Origin: Chrysomallon squamiferum
Lineage: Eukaryota > Mollusca > Gastropoda > Neomphalida > Peltospiridae
Assembly (NCBI GenBank): GCA_012295275.1
Contig: CM022665.1
Span: forward strand, 1,092,952-1,156,951
DNA: 64,000 nucleotides
Direction of reading: 5' to 3'
The notes below the pieces were generated by a model. The model did no database searches. It was not told the DNA's origin and saw only the letters and a list, made by a program, of their open reading frames with translations. The first letter of the stretch is position 1, and the number at the start of each line of letters is the position of its first letter. Made by a program: the position numbers and the translations under genes. Shown in pieces: positions 37,093 to 51,220 of the stretch.

Positions 37093-38049
37093 GATATGTG
37101 CCATTCTTTTAGTAACTATAGTTCTTTCGACAATCAAAATTTGGTATTCCAAGAATCATTATTATTTTTACATCGATGGGGATTTATGATAATCACTGAT
37201 CACTTAGAAAATATCTGAAAATAATTTCAGGCACTGCTCAGCTTCATTAATGTGTTTTAATAGAATATAGTTAAGTATCTTCATTATAATCAAATCATTA
37301 ATGCATTTTATCACAGCAAATGAAGCTTAATTACTTTCTTCCCTTTTTAAAACATTATTATTACCATCATCTTCTTCTTAATAAACAATGAGCAATTAAT
37401 ACGTAAATGCATGAAACAAATCTCTCAGTTTAAGTGATTTATTAATATTTGGGTGTAAAACGCCCACTTCCAATCAGCTGGTTGTCTCGTACAATTTTTA
37501 TTTGTTTTTCCCGTGAGGGGCATGGTTGCCCATAACGAAAAGAATATTCCATGTGTGTAATTTGCCAGATGTTCTATCTTCCATCTTCCAGTACAGCTGT
37601 GTTTATTCTGATGTGGTTAAACGTACAAGAACCTCCCAAAAACCTAGTGGGAAGTGAAGTCAACACTTTACATCGAAAATCAGATTGCCGAATCATCAAA
37701 AGACCATCCCTTTAGAGTAGTTTTATAGAAATGTTCTAAATGGACGAGTCACACATTAGTTTGTACTTGTTTATGGGGTCAGACACACGCACTGCTATAG
37801 TAATGAATTAGTCTCTCCAGAGGGGTGCACACAAGTAGAGGTTTTTCAGTGTACGAATTCGTGCATCAGCCTTTCTTCGCATAATTGTTTATAGGCTTGC
37901 TAGTAATATATATATTTTCTAGGATTTAGAAAAAAGGGAGGGCTTAATTATACCATCATTAGATAAATTTTAGAATTACCATTATCAGTTGGAATAGAAA
38001 CCTATTAACATATCGGTCAGTAGCAGACAAAATATTAGTCACGTATCCA

Positions 38050-38098
<49 letters not shown>

Positions 38099-38117
38099 AT
38101 ATATATATATTAATTGG

Positions 38118-38166
<49 letters not shown>

Positions 38167-40190
38167 AATTTTTTACGGTTTATTCTTTTCTTGAATATCT
38201 TGTTGAAATTATATTTACTTCATTCGATTTGTTCAACAAAACTATTTCAAGTATACTTAATATAAAATATTTAAGACTGTAAACTAATCGCAACTTATTT
38301 TGATATATAAAATTGTCTACAAAGCATACTGACAGGTTTTTGTTTGTTTGTTGCTTTTTTTCTGTTTATTTTGGGGGGGTTTCGGGGGGTTGGTGGGTAA
38401 TTGTTTTGTTGTTTTTATTATTACTATTATATTTTTTAATTTTATTTTTAATTAATTAATTAATTTAATTTTTAATTTTTTATTTATTTATTGTTTTTTT
38501 GTATTATTTTATTTTGACTCAAATAAGAAAACTTGCCTCCACATCGGGAGATAAAAAAAAAAAAAAAAAAAAAAATTGAAAAGAAAGTAATTGTGAGATG
38601 TTAAAAAAAAATAAACATTAAACAATACCTCCGAAATAATCCGTCAGATACTGGTGTGTAATGAAATTTCTAGATTGTTCTATATTGTTCTAACATTAGA
38701 ATCTGTAACTTATAAAACGAAGTTTGTATCAGAGAGAGAGAAAAAAATTAAATAAAATAAAAAGTAATTTGCTAGGAAAGCATTAACTTACCTTTATCCG
38801 TTTTGAAATTTTAATTTTCCGTTCAATATTTGGCGAGGACAAATACCAATAACAATTCAGGAAATTTGGAACTTTAAAATAGTATTAGCACTGCTAAATA
38901 TTATTGTTTTATAGTAATATATATCTACTTTGTAAAATAGGCACTAAATGTAGCAGGAAATTCAACAGTGTTTATTTAATGAATGTCAATTTGGGGCTTT
39001 TAGACTATGAGCTTGCCCTCGAAACGTTTACGCGACGTTATCCTGTCTCAACAGAACTGGTCTTTACTTACGTTACGTGCCTGCAAATAACTTTCTCATG
39101 TGTACCAGGCTATCTCAACCACAAAAAAGCTAATCAGAATGGGTCACCTGCCTATAATAATATATTTACTCAATACCTGATGTCTCGACAACTGATTTAT
39201 CTAATCTTGCATCATTCTTAGAGTGTTTTATCAGTTTTATTTACTCCTTCATTTGTTTGTTTGTTGTTGTTGTTCTGTACGTATGGTTTATCATATCTGA
39301 TTTGAAGACAAGATATGAGGTAATGTTTGAACATACAGTATTAGCAGTTCACTTTCATCCGTTACAAATTAACAGCATGCATACACTCATCCACAGACAC
39401 ACAAACCCAACAAAACCAGTTATATCTTTCGAATGTTTTCAGAAAGTGAGATACATGGATGCACGTGTTTCTATTATTTTAGGTTAGTGACTAATTAGCT
39501 AATTAATTTCTTTGTTATATCTATCTGATAATTGAATTTCTCTAACATATAAAATAAAAACATCAACAACAATAATAGTAATAATAATATTTTCTCTATG
39601 TTACTCCATGTGTTTCGATATGATTGATAAATTTCATCACATGGACCAGTAACAGTGACACGAGCCAGGTGCGAGGTGACAGAATAAACTGACAGTACTT
39701 CAATACATTTTTGACCTAAATGTATATACTCACCTGATTACACTTAATTTTGAAAAATTAAACAAAACTGAAATATATCTAAATAAATCAACTACTGAAA
39801 AATATTCAGTTTTTTAATTTTCATTTTATAGTGGCAGAATAACAAGTAACGCGCACATAAAATAATGGATAAAATAATCTCTTGTAATTAACAATATCCA
39901 CCAAAGTCGTTTTTTAATTACGTTTATCATCACCAACACAGAGATAATAAATTTAGCATATAATTTTATTTTTATTACTACTAACAAATTGCATTCATAA
40001 TAATGCTACTGGTTATATATATTTAATATTATCTCTATAATTTAAAATGTTAGTCCGCATTTTAAAGCTGAGTGTTCCGGTTCGTATTTTAAAGCATAAT
40101 AATAATTGGAGATGTGAGAAAGTCTATGTTGCCTCGCTGCGAGATTGTGTTGATACTACTGGTTTACAGAGTGAGCGTTAAGTACGAAGT
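35150..40190. other. spacer between insulin-like gene and STYX
   Basis: Apart from the esterase-like fragment it holds simple repeats: a T-run at 36421-36441, (AAT)n at about 37058-37089, an A-run at 38052-38094 and (TTA)n at 38121-38164. A lone AAAG|GTAAGT donor-like site on the minus strand near 38790 could end an untranslated exon of an upstream-starting minus-strand transcript, but nothing supports it further. Confidence 0.55.
36450..36650 (-). pseudogene. orphan exon-like fragment resembling a type-B carboxylesterase N-terminus
   Basis: Open on the minus strand between possible acceptors at 36650 (CTAATAG) or 36627 (CGCCAG) and a good GTAAGT donor after 36450. It encodes SPVVDVRCNDGGAFRTRC, a short linker, EKYFTYLRIPFAIP and later GHFRF. 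In carboxylesterase/cholinesterase-like proteins the early segment is V-x-T-x-x-G-x-x-x-G, then FLGIPYA-x-PP, then G-x-LRF. Here about 22 residues are inserted between the IP and GHFRF parts, and no downstream esterase exon (oxyanion hole, GESAG) was found. It may be a relic, a lone exon of a gene with distant parts, or chance. Confidence 0.35.
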
Positions 40191-40197
40191 ATGCTAA

Positions 40198-43100
40198 ATG
40201 GAATCGGTAACGTTTCCCCCTGTTCCCAATGAAGAGAGTGTGGTATGTTTATTACGTGTTAAATATTTTTCATTCGTTATTAACTTTTGTTATTTTTAAA
40301 TTTTAAAATAATTATAAGTTTTTATTTTACCGGTTCTCAGTATTGATACGGCAGTAATGCATAAAATGCAAAATAACTGATGAGTACTTAAAATTAATAT
40401 TTCTTTACACTCCGTTTGTATGTGCCGTGCGTTCCCTGTAAATTTCAAACTTTATTTATTACGTAGACAAAATATGAACTGATGATAAATAAACACGATC
40501 TATTTTACCGTTTGTAGCTTTAAAATAGGTTAGTCTGGAATGGCCGCAAAATAGTTTGAAATTACAAACATAACGCAGACTGATAACAATGCAATTAATT
40601 CGTTGTATTGAATATTCTTAAAACAGTTTCAAAACACAGATAAGATAAGGTACATTATTACTTGAATATTAAAATACTGACACAGGGAGATGTACAGCAG
40701 TCTAGCTTTTTATAAAATAATCCACCTTCAGTCGGTTAAAATTTATTATGATAGAATGTGATGCCTTAGCATAAATTAAGATCATATTAATATACCATAT
40801 ATTATTGCTTGATGACATTTGCATTTTTAATTTGTGTAACATAGGACTGGACCTATGCAATGAGGAGAGATATGCAGGTAAGCTAAAATAATTTTCATTA
40901 TGTTAGCACAAACTGTAGTTTGATCATCTCTTTCAATTCTACAGTTTTCTGTGCATTCAAAAAGGTCCACAAACATATAAAATATAAACATAGGCATGTT
41001 TACACATGTGTGCCACTTAACATGTATATATAGGCCTATAATACACCACTAAATAAATTCATACATATTCATTTTAATATGCACAAGACTTGAATTTAGT
41101 GATATTTTATTAATACGTCTTTGTTTGTATTTTCATCTTAGGAAGTTGTTCCTGGTGTGTTTCTAGGTCCATATGCAGCAGCTATGAAATCTAAGGTATT
41201 TATAAATATAATGATTACATAAAAACGTTAAAATGTGAATAGCTTCTATTGATGATAATCTGAATTATTAGAATAATAAAATAGTTAAATATTTGTCGTA
41301 GACTGATGAGAATCATTTGCTCTCTCACATCATCAAAAAGATGTCATGAGTGACTTAGTAGCATCTAAAGTGTAATTATTTTATATGTACACGTGTGTGC
41401 TTGAGTTTTGTGTATATAAAACCAGTTTTCAGAAGTAGGAAAATATTTGAACTAAATTATTGTACAACACTCTATATATTCATGTATATAGATACTCAAT
41501 TTCTTTTAATGTTTTCTAGTGATATATATAAATAAACATGATTATAATTTATTTGTGATGTATGTATGTTTTTTTTTTATTTTGTTTTTTTAACAGATAC
41601 AAACGCTGCAACAAACTGGCATCACTCATATTGTGTGTATTCGTCATGTCGCAGAATCTCATTTTGTTAAACCTAATTTTCCTGAAACATTCTGGTAAAT
41701 ATCCAGAAAACTGCCTTGAAGTCTAATTTTAATAATCATATATTAATATTTTATTAATGCAGTAGTAATAATTTCTTCATATGCCGATTTTTGAATATCA
41801 AAAATGCTTTATTGGACCAAAAAAGTTAGGCAGTTTTTAAGATGCATAGAAATTTATAGATATACATTTTAATTTTCAGTTTATATATAGATCTAAAAGA
41901 GGAATGCATGTGGATCTAGTTGGATCAATACTGAATATTTCACATACCAAGCAAACAATTAGTCCCAATGTATTTGAAAATAATGTTGTGAACATTGGCT
42001 GTGTAATAGCATTAATACCTGACTGCTTTACTTTCTAACTTTTTCTTCATATGCTATTTTTGGATACAAAGAAGTAAAAGAAATAACAGCATGTCATATT
42101 CCAAATATATTTTTCCAAAACTTATTTTCAATTAAATGGATTATAGATATTTTCAATTTTCTTTAACTTAAAATTCAGTTGGTTTTAGGTTTTTTAGAAA
42201 TTAATTGCCCTTCAAATTTTACCGTATTTTCCTGTACCTCATTATGTACTTTTGTAAAAGGTGACATATAACTACAGTAATCTATTTCACAATAAAAATA
42301 TGTAGAGTGAAATCGGTAAATATCAGTATGTAATTATATGACTGTTGAAATTGCTAGAGCATGTCAGCACAACAATTATAAATTCAGTGTAAAAGGGAGA
42401 ATCTCTTGTTCTTCATGTTGGATGTTCCATCCTCCTACTTTGCAAAATTATTCCGGATTAAAAATAGCTGCTTTAGATAAATGCATTGTTTACTAATGTC
42501 TTCAACAGGTATCTCACCCTAGACATAGCTGACAGTGCGACAGAAAACATCATTCAGCATATTCCCAAGGTAGGAATTGCATGCAAAAATACCACCAAAG
42601 AATGAAGTATGCAACAGTTATTTATTTCACAACTCATATGATGTTCTGGTAGAAATTATGGAATTAGATAAACACATCAGTTAGGAACAGAATGATGCAG
42701 TAGTATTACAAGTTGCACATATTTGCTCCCAGTGACCACCATATGAAAGAAAAAATGCCAGTAATTAAAGGAGACACAGAATAAATGCTTCCAACAACAT
42801 GACTGCTCCTGCAGATAATAGGATGTGTATTTGCTCCTGGCACTGATGTAGGTTTGACATGAAATGAATGGTTCTGTTCACAAACTCTCCTGCTCAAGAT
42901 GCAGTGTGGGACTGAGGTCTGACAACACTGTTGTTCACATTGTATAAGGTCAGAAACATAGAACACACATTAACAAGCTGTCAAGCATTTTCTTGTTCAA
43001 ATACCAGGTACTGTGTCATGGAATTAGAGGGAATAAGGATTTTGTCCCGGTAGTGAAAACCTGCAAGATTTACAGCAGTGACATGGTGATCAGATACTTC

Positions 43101-46100
43101 CTGCACATATATTCCCAGCCACACCATGGCACTGCCTATCAACCTTCATGGCCTTGTCTGTGGTACAACCATCAGCAACTCTGAGGTTAAATTTATTTCA
43201 TCAGTAAAGAAAACATTTCTCCCGTGATTTCCTGCCCATACTCAGTCTCTGTTTAGCAGCCCTGGTTACACCAAACTGCCTGACCATTTCACTGACATTG
43301 CACCCAGCATTAAGCAGCCCAAGTGGTCTGTGACGGTCAGTTTGTGATTGATGTATTATGAAACAGTATTGTATTGGCTTTACTTGTTGGTCTTTCAGAG
43401 GTGTGCACTTAGTGAGCATACTTTAGAGAACTGTCAGATGTTTCATGCTGAACAACTGGCCAGCAGTATGGATTGATTTTCAAATATACTGAAATATAAT
43501 CATTCACGATTTCAATATGCATACTTTGGTTTTTTTGGTTGAGTATATAATAATTTTTTTTTAAATACCCTGACTATAACAGCCAAAACAAACAACAAAA
43601 ATATTTGGTAAAGTCAAAAGCATTTCCTGTCACATTTTAGTTGTCAGCATTTTACAAACCTAGATCTGAAAAATAAAAAACCTGTGGAAAATTTAGCCTC
43701 AGATAAAGTTAAAGATGTGTAGTATAACTGAATAAAAATATTATTATTTTTATATATCAGTTGTTGTGGAAAGTTTTATTTTGAAATATTTTATCAGTCA
43801 ATATCATTATTAGTAGTATTAATTTAATTTTGTTTAAATTAAATTTTTAAGTCTCTGTTTAGGCAAGATGTATAGAGTAACTCCATTAGAAACAAACAAT
43901 TATTATTTTATTCAGTTTCATTTTATTTATTTTTTTATGGCTCAGTTTTGAAGATAAATACTTAACTTGTAAGACAATATTCACTATTCATTAGCACTGC
44001 TTTTCTGTACACAGGTAAAGGAGTTTGTTGATGACTGTTTGCACAAAGGTGGAAAAGTCTTAGTACATGGAAATGCTGGAATTTCAAGAAGGTAATTTTA
44101 GTTATGTTTTTATGGTACAGTTAATTTGTGCAACAAACTTTTTTTTATTTTACAGATATGCTCGATATCCGATTTGATTAAAACTTGTTTTCATTTAATA
44201 GTTGTCGTCCTAGATGCCATGATAATTTTTTCAGTTTAAACTGGTTTTCCAGATGACAAAGTTCACCCAAAGTTAATGTGAAAAGCAAAAATCCTATGTA
44301 AGCACAACAACAGTTCAACAACAAAGATTTAATTTATTAATAGTTATTAAGTGATTAATATGATTTACAGAGAATGCTTACTCACACGATTTCTAGAATT
44401 CTCATTATTACAGTGACACTATAAATGTTCCTGTTGAATATAAAACAGATATTAACAGATAGAAGTAGCTCACATTGGGTTTCATTTTTGATATACAATA
44501 GTGTAAATTCTCATTAAACAGTGGTGCATTTGTTTTTAGTTAAAGATTAATTATTACAGTGCAGTTTGTTTAAAAATGTGTTTAATACATGTCGTTTATA
44601 TTGTATTTCAAATAAACCTTTTACTGGTGTATGTATTTGCTTTCTCTCTTTACCTTAATAATTCTTTATTTCACTGATAACAGTTAAGCTATTCTGTGTA
44701 CCCAGTTTTACAAATCAATCACATTCTTGATGTGAATATAATCAAAACAAAATCAGATTCTGTTTGAAATATTTTATTTGTTTTTAGTGCAGCACTAGTG
44801 ATAGCTTATGTAATGGAGAAATATGGACTGTCACACAAGTATGTACACTCAGATAAGCTCTTTTTTTTTTTTTTATACACATTTAACAATATCTAGTATC
44901 AACACAAAACAACATGTAAGCATGCTTTTATCAATTTGTTACATGATTCTTACTCCAACTTAAGTGTACTATGATATTATAGTAATCAAATTAATTTTCC
45001 ATGTTTTTCTGATCACAAGTTAATAAGGATGTAGATTTGGTATTCAGACAGAATGTTTTAAGCTTTTTTTTTACAGAACATTTTTGTTGCTTTTTTTTTC
45101 TTCTTTTGTTTTCTTTCTGTTTTATTCTTATTTTTTTCTATTGATTGCTTACTGAATGCTTCAGAAACAGGAATATCTTTCATACTGAACACAGCTAACA
45201 TACTGGACTCAGTTTAGTAACATAAAGTGTGATTGAGTGCACACCTGATATGTATACCTGCTGTCGATGGGTCTTCATTCCATATAAGGAAATAGGCCAA
45301 TATTCTGAATTGTGACACAATTACATTTTAATCTCTAATTTAATTTTTCAGAGATGCATATTCCTATGTACAGCAACGACGATTTTGTATCAACCCCAAT
45401 GAAGGATTTTCACAGCAACTTAAAGTATTTTGTTTCATCTTTATATTTAAATAATTTCATAGTTTATATGTATTTTTTAGTAATGACTAATTAAAAAGAC
45501 AAAAGAACTTTAAATATCTTCATTTTATATTTCTTCTGTTCTGAAGCAATGTCATTTTAGCTTAATTAATTGTATGAATTATTATTATTATTTTTTAAAT
45601 TATAATTGTTACTGAAAATCTGTATTTAGAATAAATATTCTTTATGTGGGTTTTTCCCCTTCACTAGACAGTTGTTAGAAACAAAAAGAAATGCTCAGGA
45701 TAAATGTCTGGGCTGCTATTGTTATTTTCTGATACTAACATGAACAAATTACTAGTGTTAAGTGGTCAGTATATGAATACATCAGCTATGCTTCTTTCTT
45801 ACGTCCAGTATTTGCAGATGTTAAAATAATATTAAATAACAACAAAGTTAATAAGCAAATTGTACATATATTCAATTTTAGTTTTTGTTATTAGTGTGGA
45901 GGTTGGTTTATGAACTAATGTAGTATTGCAGTCCTGAGATAAGATGGTTATTTCTTTGATGTGAACCATCGTATAAAGATTTCTCATGCTGAACTGAAAA
46001 ATACTTATCTTTTTCCCTTATCTCTGTGGATTATATAAAAATGAGTTTACTAATAATACCATTTCTTGTAACAGGAGTACGAACCTATCTATCAAGCAAG

Positions 46101-46665
46101 ATTGTGTTTACAAAGTGGAGAAAAATCTGATGACAATGGTTTGTTTTCATATTTTTTTATACATAAAGCTGTATGGGAAAGAAAATATTTTGTTCATTTT
46201 GACTGTCCTTTTAAATTTGATTCTGATTTTTAATAATTTAATACTTTGTTGTGAAGTTTATTCAAGCTTTACATTTTTTTAAATGTATTTTTCGTGAGCT
46301 TTGTTTTTTATTGACATTGTCTCTTGGAAATACATAAAATGTATTAAGCTGTTTGTTTATATTACCAAAGTAGGTATTAAGTGGCCAGTGTGGAATGTTT
46401 ATTCAGGAAATTCTTAGCCATAATCTATTTAATTATGCAAAGCATTTTTAATTTAAGCATGTCTACTCTTATTTTTGAAAACTATCTTTTAAAATTAATT
46501 ATATATAAGATTTATATAAATCAGAAACATACACAATATTATTATATTTTTTGAAGATTTATTTTGAGTTTTAATTCAGGGATGCTGAAGAGAAAGGTGA
46601 GGGAAGATGACAATGAGGAGCATGAATTACATGGTCTTGAACCATTGTATTTGCCAGGATGTTGA
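40198..46665 (+). CDS. STYX: STYX pseudophosphatase (serine/threonine/tyrosine-interacting protein), complete
   Basis: Ten coding exons: 40198-40242, 40845-40877, 41142-41195, 41597-41694, 42509-42569, 44015-44091, 44788-44838, 45352-45424, 46075-46138, 46580-46665 (TGA). All are GT-AG with matching phases, giving 213 residues (human STYX 223). The fold is a dual-specificity phosphatase. WTYAMRRDMQEVVPGVFLGPY and the later RRFCINPNEGF match STYX closely. The signature loop reads HGNAGISRS at about residues 115-123, with Gly at 116 where active enzymes have the catalytic Cys. The protein is therefore expected to bind phosphoproteins or regulators without catalysis (known for STYX). The start ATG has A at -3 and G at +4. 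A weak out-of-frame ATG at 40191 opens a 13-codon overlapping uORF. The C-terminus is charged and ends LPGC. Confidence 0.97.
42706..43419 (-). mobile_element. decayed Tc1/mariner-like transposase in STYX intron 5
   Basis: Antisense to STYX. An open segment at 43419-43201 contains LLNAGCNVSEMVRQFGVTRAA, matching the helix-turn-helix of Tc1-type transposases. Around 43140-43020 a shifted frame reads MVWLGIYVQEVSDHHVTAV, then FHYRDKIL, like the VMVWGGI...YRDEIL block of the DDE domain. Near 42745-42710 another frame gives GGHWEQ. Frameshifts and stops interrupt it, so it is inactive. No terminal inverted repeats were found, so its true ends are unknown. Confidence 0.75.
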
Positions 46666-48505
46666 GTGACGTGGTTTGACCTTATTATTGAAGTCCTTCT
46701 TCTTGACGCACACTCTTTGACAAAAGTTCTTGAATAGTTATGCATTTACATGTTTTTGCATGCAATTTTAACTTTTATCTAGTAAGCTCCAGCATTATCA
46801 GTTTCCAAGTTGTTGAGGCTGCAGTGAAGTGAAAAAGGGCTGATTGTTTTGGCGTTCAGCTTTTTGTTTCCCAGTCCATTCTTTCATTACTTATTTGCAG
46901 TTATTGGAAATACTGATTAAAACAATCAGAATATATGAAACAATACAAAACAGAAAACATGCATTTAGAAATATCTGTCATAAACTTGTAAATTATTAAA
47001 TTAATTTATATTTATCTGATGTATTTAGAGGGATGTGTTCAGACTGATTAGAAAATGCAAAATAAAAATAATAATTTTTTTTCACAAGTATCTTCAACTG
47101 ACTCAAAGTAACCGACACCTTTTGTATTGGGTATGCAGAAATAAGTAATCTGAATCAACTGAGATTACAAAGTGAACAGTTTATATTCATTTTAAAATAT
47201 TTGTGATCAACCAGGTCATTAATTAATATATCTGCTAGGTAAGTATTTTTAATGATTAACTGACTAATGTTGCAAAGTATGGTATAACTGAATTTATTTA
47301 AAAATATTTGATTAAAAATGAAGGTCTTACTAATTTGTGTCCAGTTACGACCAGTTCCATCTAGATTTATTTTTAGCACAACTCAGTTTATTTTACACAA
47401 TTTCTGTGAATTTGGTAGAGAAATATTCAAATAAACACAATATTTGTGTATTGGATCAGACAGAAAACTGTCCAGAATCACCTGTTTGTTAAATGGGTGC
47501 AGGATGGGGTGGTTCTAAAGTCTGAACTTGTCCCACACCTTTTAGTAGATTATTATTATTATTACTATTACTATTATTACTATTACTATTACTATTACTA
47601 TTACTATTACTATTATTATTATTATTATTATTATTATTATGTTTATTATTATTGTTGTTATTGTCATTGTCATTGTTATTGTTGTTATTAACCAAGAAGG
47701 CTTTGCACAAGTTCCAATTTTAGAACTCTCCTGTCCAGACACTATGTTCTGTGTCAGTGATTCTGGATTCACTTTTCTTATTTCTGAACCAAATTTACAG
47801 AAATCATGTAAAATAAAGTGCGAGTTTTGTTGTGCTAAAAATAAATGACTGCAATTGGCACTACTGAAAACAGTTTAGTATGACCATTATTAGTGATGAT
47901 TGAGAAATGTCAAGTCATATATATTTATTTATTCAGTGTGTCTGCAATCAGTTCAGTATCTGATAACTGATGTTATTTTGACGCAGATGGCTACAAATTG
48001 TCTGGAAGTTAATACAGACATTTTTGTCTGTTTGTGTGTGGTATATATGATAATCAAAATGTTACTTTTCACATACAATTTAATTATTCCATTTTGATGT
48101 ATCTTGGTGCTTGTTTTGTGTGTGTCTATACAAATCAGTTTGATTTACAACATGATTCCTGCCATTGTATTTTTAATTGGAAGAAACCTGACTGAAATGC
48201 TTGTGTGTTTGTTCAGAATGAAATGTTGCATTTTTTTAATATTAATGTTACATTATATCACTTTGTTAAAAGATTAATTAGCATGTATTGGCTTCTTTAT
48301 TACTGTTATTATTTTACATTTTTGTCTATTGAAAATATTTCATCAATGTGCATAAAGAGGTATTTTTTTTAAGATATCAGTTATACACAGAATAGATTAT
48401 ACTGCAGTGAAAACTGAATGATAGAAAAAAAGATATGCGCTGAATTGTAATCAAGTGCCTTTTTTGACAAAAATGTTCAATAAATATTTTGTTTTAATTT
48501 ACTAT
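46666..48505 (+). other. putative STYX 3' UTR
   Basis: Non-coding AT-rich sequence with a TTA/TTACTA microsatellite at 47547-47690. An AATAAA at 48479-48484 followed by TTGGTTGTGTAATT is the best poly(A) site. The extent of the UTR is inferred. Confidence 0.45.
47547..47690. repeat. (TTA)/(CTATTA) microsatellite
   Basis: TTATTA interspersed with regular ACTATT words, ending in TTGTTATTGTCATTG. The tyrosine, asparagine and isoleucine ORFs crossing it are artefacts. Confidence 0.95.
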
Positions 48506-50453
48506 TTTGGTTGTGTAATTCTTTTTATTCTGATTCATATCCAGTATTGATGAGTCAAAGATTTTATGTTTTTGAGATTATTGGAACGCAAATTTTCTTA
48601 AGCAGTGAAATACAACTTGTGAATATCAATTAATGAAATGTTTTCAGATTTCTTTTTGTATCATACATGACATCGCAGCTAATCTACGTGGAATGAAAGA
48701 TAATACACATCTATCAGTGGCGTGCAGTCTGGTGATATGCTCCTTGACTCAAGTGTAAGGCTTAGTACTGAGAAATATTCTGAGAAAGGAAAATATTGTG
48801 AATATGTAAACACAGATGAAACATAAAATATAAACCAACCAAATTTTTAAAATTATTTTCTCTGATTGGATGTCCAGGGCCACCACACTTACCTGTTTTC
48901 AATCATATAAACAAGTGCACTATTGGGTTATTATTTAAAATTACAATTAATTCAAGTTAAATTCAGCAAAGCCTGTTTTTTTTTACATGTATTAACACCA
49001 AATGTAGACCAAAGTAGATGTAAAACGACATACTGAAATTTACAGATTAAGAATTGAATTGCTTCTTAAAACGTATATAATGAAATTCCAATACGGAAAA
49101 TACAATTGTATGTCATTCCATTATTAGTTGACTTTTTTTAAATAGAACTACATTTTAATTTCATATAATTTCAGGTACATTTGACTGCTGTAAACAATCT
49201 TAAAATATAAGAAATGTTTAGTACATAGTACATTACTGTTTTCAGTGGTATGTTCAGTATCAGTATGAATTTGTGTCAAATCTACTCCATGTTAGCACAG
49301 CCTTTGATTCATTCACCACTGATAGTAATAATAATATTTGTTTTTAGGACTAATAATATTTTGACAGTCATTAGCAAAAAAAAAAAAAATATATATTTCC
49401 TGGATGGGGATGAACGGAAAAACATCTTCTGCCATCTCTGTAGATTACTGAACAATCAACAGCAAGGATCTTTTAAAGGCTCTATGCTAGAAGGAAAGCA
49501 CATATCAAAGCCTTTAGTTATCCAGGCCTCAGATCTTGGCCCGTGCGGAAAATAGGGCATATTTTTCATATTACAGCTTTATACTGCTTTTACCCTAGCG
49601 ACATTTTGAACCAATCAAAAACAAGTACATATGACGTTTATATAAAGCTAAACTACTTTGTTACCGTAACATTTTCTGATACGAACGTAGGATGTTTACG
49701 ACTGGTTTTGAAAGTAACATAATATCTGAACTGTTTAAAAATAAAATAAACGTAAAAATGAATTTTAAAAAAGCCTGGAGTTAAATATGTTTTACAGATG
49801 TTCCTGTGTGTGACCTGAAAGTTGGCAGTTGTTTACAAATGAAAAACATCGTATTCCATAGTGCTTCTGTTTGAAAGGAAACGGTAAAAACAGGCTAGAA
49901 AATCTATGATAATCATTAAAATTAACTTTATAGACGGAGCGATTTAGTCTAACTCAGAGCTTGACATTATCGACAGAATAAGAAAATCCTTCTGTTTTTC
50001 TTTGTGTGTGTGTGTGTGTGTGTCGTATTTCCATTACTAACAGACAACGATATGTTATTTATACCAATGTAGGTAAATTATTAGGCTATTTCGTTGTCAG
50101 TACGAGTCATTAATTTTTGTTTATTATTTCGATTGGGCAAACATCAGGTTACACCATAAAGGTGGAGTGTGTCAACAAATTAATAATATTAATAATCACA
50201 ACAACAATAATAAGAATATCAGTAATAATAATAATCAGAATGAAGAAGAAGAAACAACATGCTTGTCAGTTTCGCCAGTTAGTTTTTCCTAGTATCAATA
50301 CCAGTTTCAGTGATTTTAGTAACATTTATCAATTCTTTTTGTAGCGCAGATAAACGCCTGGGTTTAATAGATCCCAGGTCGATGGATATTAATAACGCAG
50401 TAAGGTGTATGTTGTCTAACTGCATGAATAGCACTGTTTCATCATTAATACAT

Positions 50454-50501
<48 letters not shown>

Positions 50502-50567
50502 AAAAAAAAAAAGCAACAGCCGATAACGAGACAAAAAATGCACACACACAAAACTATACATACATAC

Positions 50568-50725
50568 ACGATTTTGAATTCAGCTGGTCTGACTGGATTG
50601 GAGACATTATAAATATTTCCGGAGGACATGGTGTAGCAGCTGAAAGCTTTCGAATGAGTAAACAACGAATTACTTTCGCTATAAACAACCGAGAAAACCG
50701 TTAACAACGTAATAATGAACTGCAT
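50568..50725 (-). CDS. candidate orphan first exon with signal peptide
   Basis: ATG at 50725 opens MQFIITLLTVFSVVYS, a convincing signal-peptide sequence. About 37 polar residues follow, with one Cys and an N-x-S sequon, reaching a GTATGT donor after 50568. No partner exon was recognised downstream on the minus strand, and (GA)n lies just beyond. It could be the first exon of a secreted-protein gene, a relic of a sushi/kringle-type paralogue, or chance. Confidence 0.25.
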
Positions 50726-50913
50726 TAATTCTCAATTCCTTTTGTTAAATCATTTCTTAATGGATATTTTAGTAATCTATTAACGCAGAATGTATTAAGC
50801 ACTGTCAGTTTCTCGAATGCAGTCAGTCATGACATGTTGCTGTTAAAGAGAAAATGTATTACAAAATCCTTATTGTTGTTCTTTTGAGTACCTTACTTAC
50901 AGAACAAACTAGA

Positions 50914-50919
<6 letters not shown>

Positions 50920-51006
<87 letters not shown>
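50920..51006. repeat. (TC)n(AC)n compound microsatellite
   Basis: About 63 bp TC then about 24 bp AC, the same order and orientation as at 22993 and 59911. Confidence 0.95.
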
Positions 51007-51007
<1 letters not shown>

Positions 51008-51169
51008 CAATTTTTATTTATTAAAGGTGATGGCTACATACAAACATGTCTGAGCCACTAGCAACAGTAATCAACAAGAGAAAATTACATCCATTAGGAC
51101 TTACAATAAAATAAAATACAATAATTTGGTGATACGGGCAAAACTGTGATTTTATTTATTTATTTATTG

Positions 51170-51220
<51 letters not shown>

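Noticed and set aside
38790-38880. Possible minus-strand exon ending at an AAAG|GTAAGT donor
   Set aside because: No start codon, acceptor or similarity could be found to support it; only the donor is convincing.
38904-39221. 105-residue plus-strand ORF
   Set aside because: No recognised similarity, signal or splice context; length is within chance expectation for this composition over 64 kb.
49250-49555. 101-residue ORF with FLDGDERKNIFCHLC
   Set aside because: Crosses an A-run, has no splice context or recognisable domain, and contains no clear family motif.
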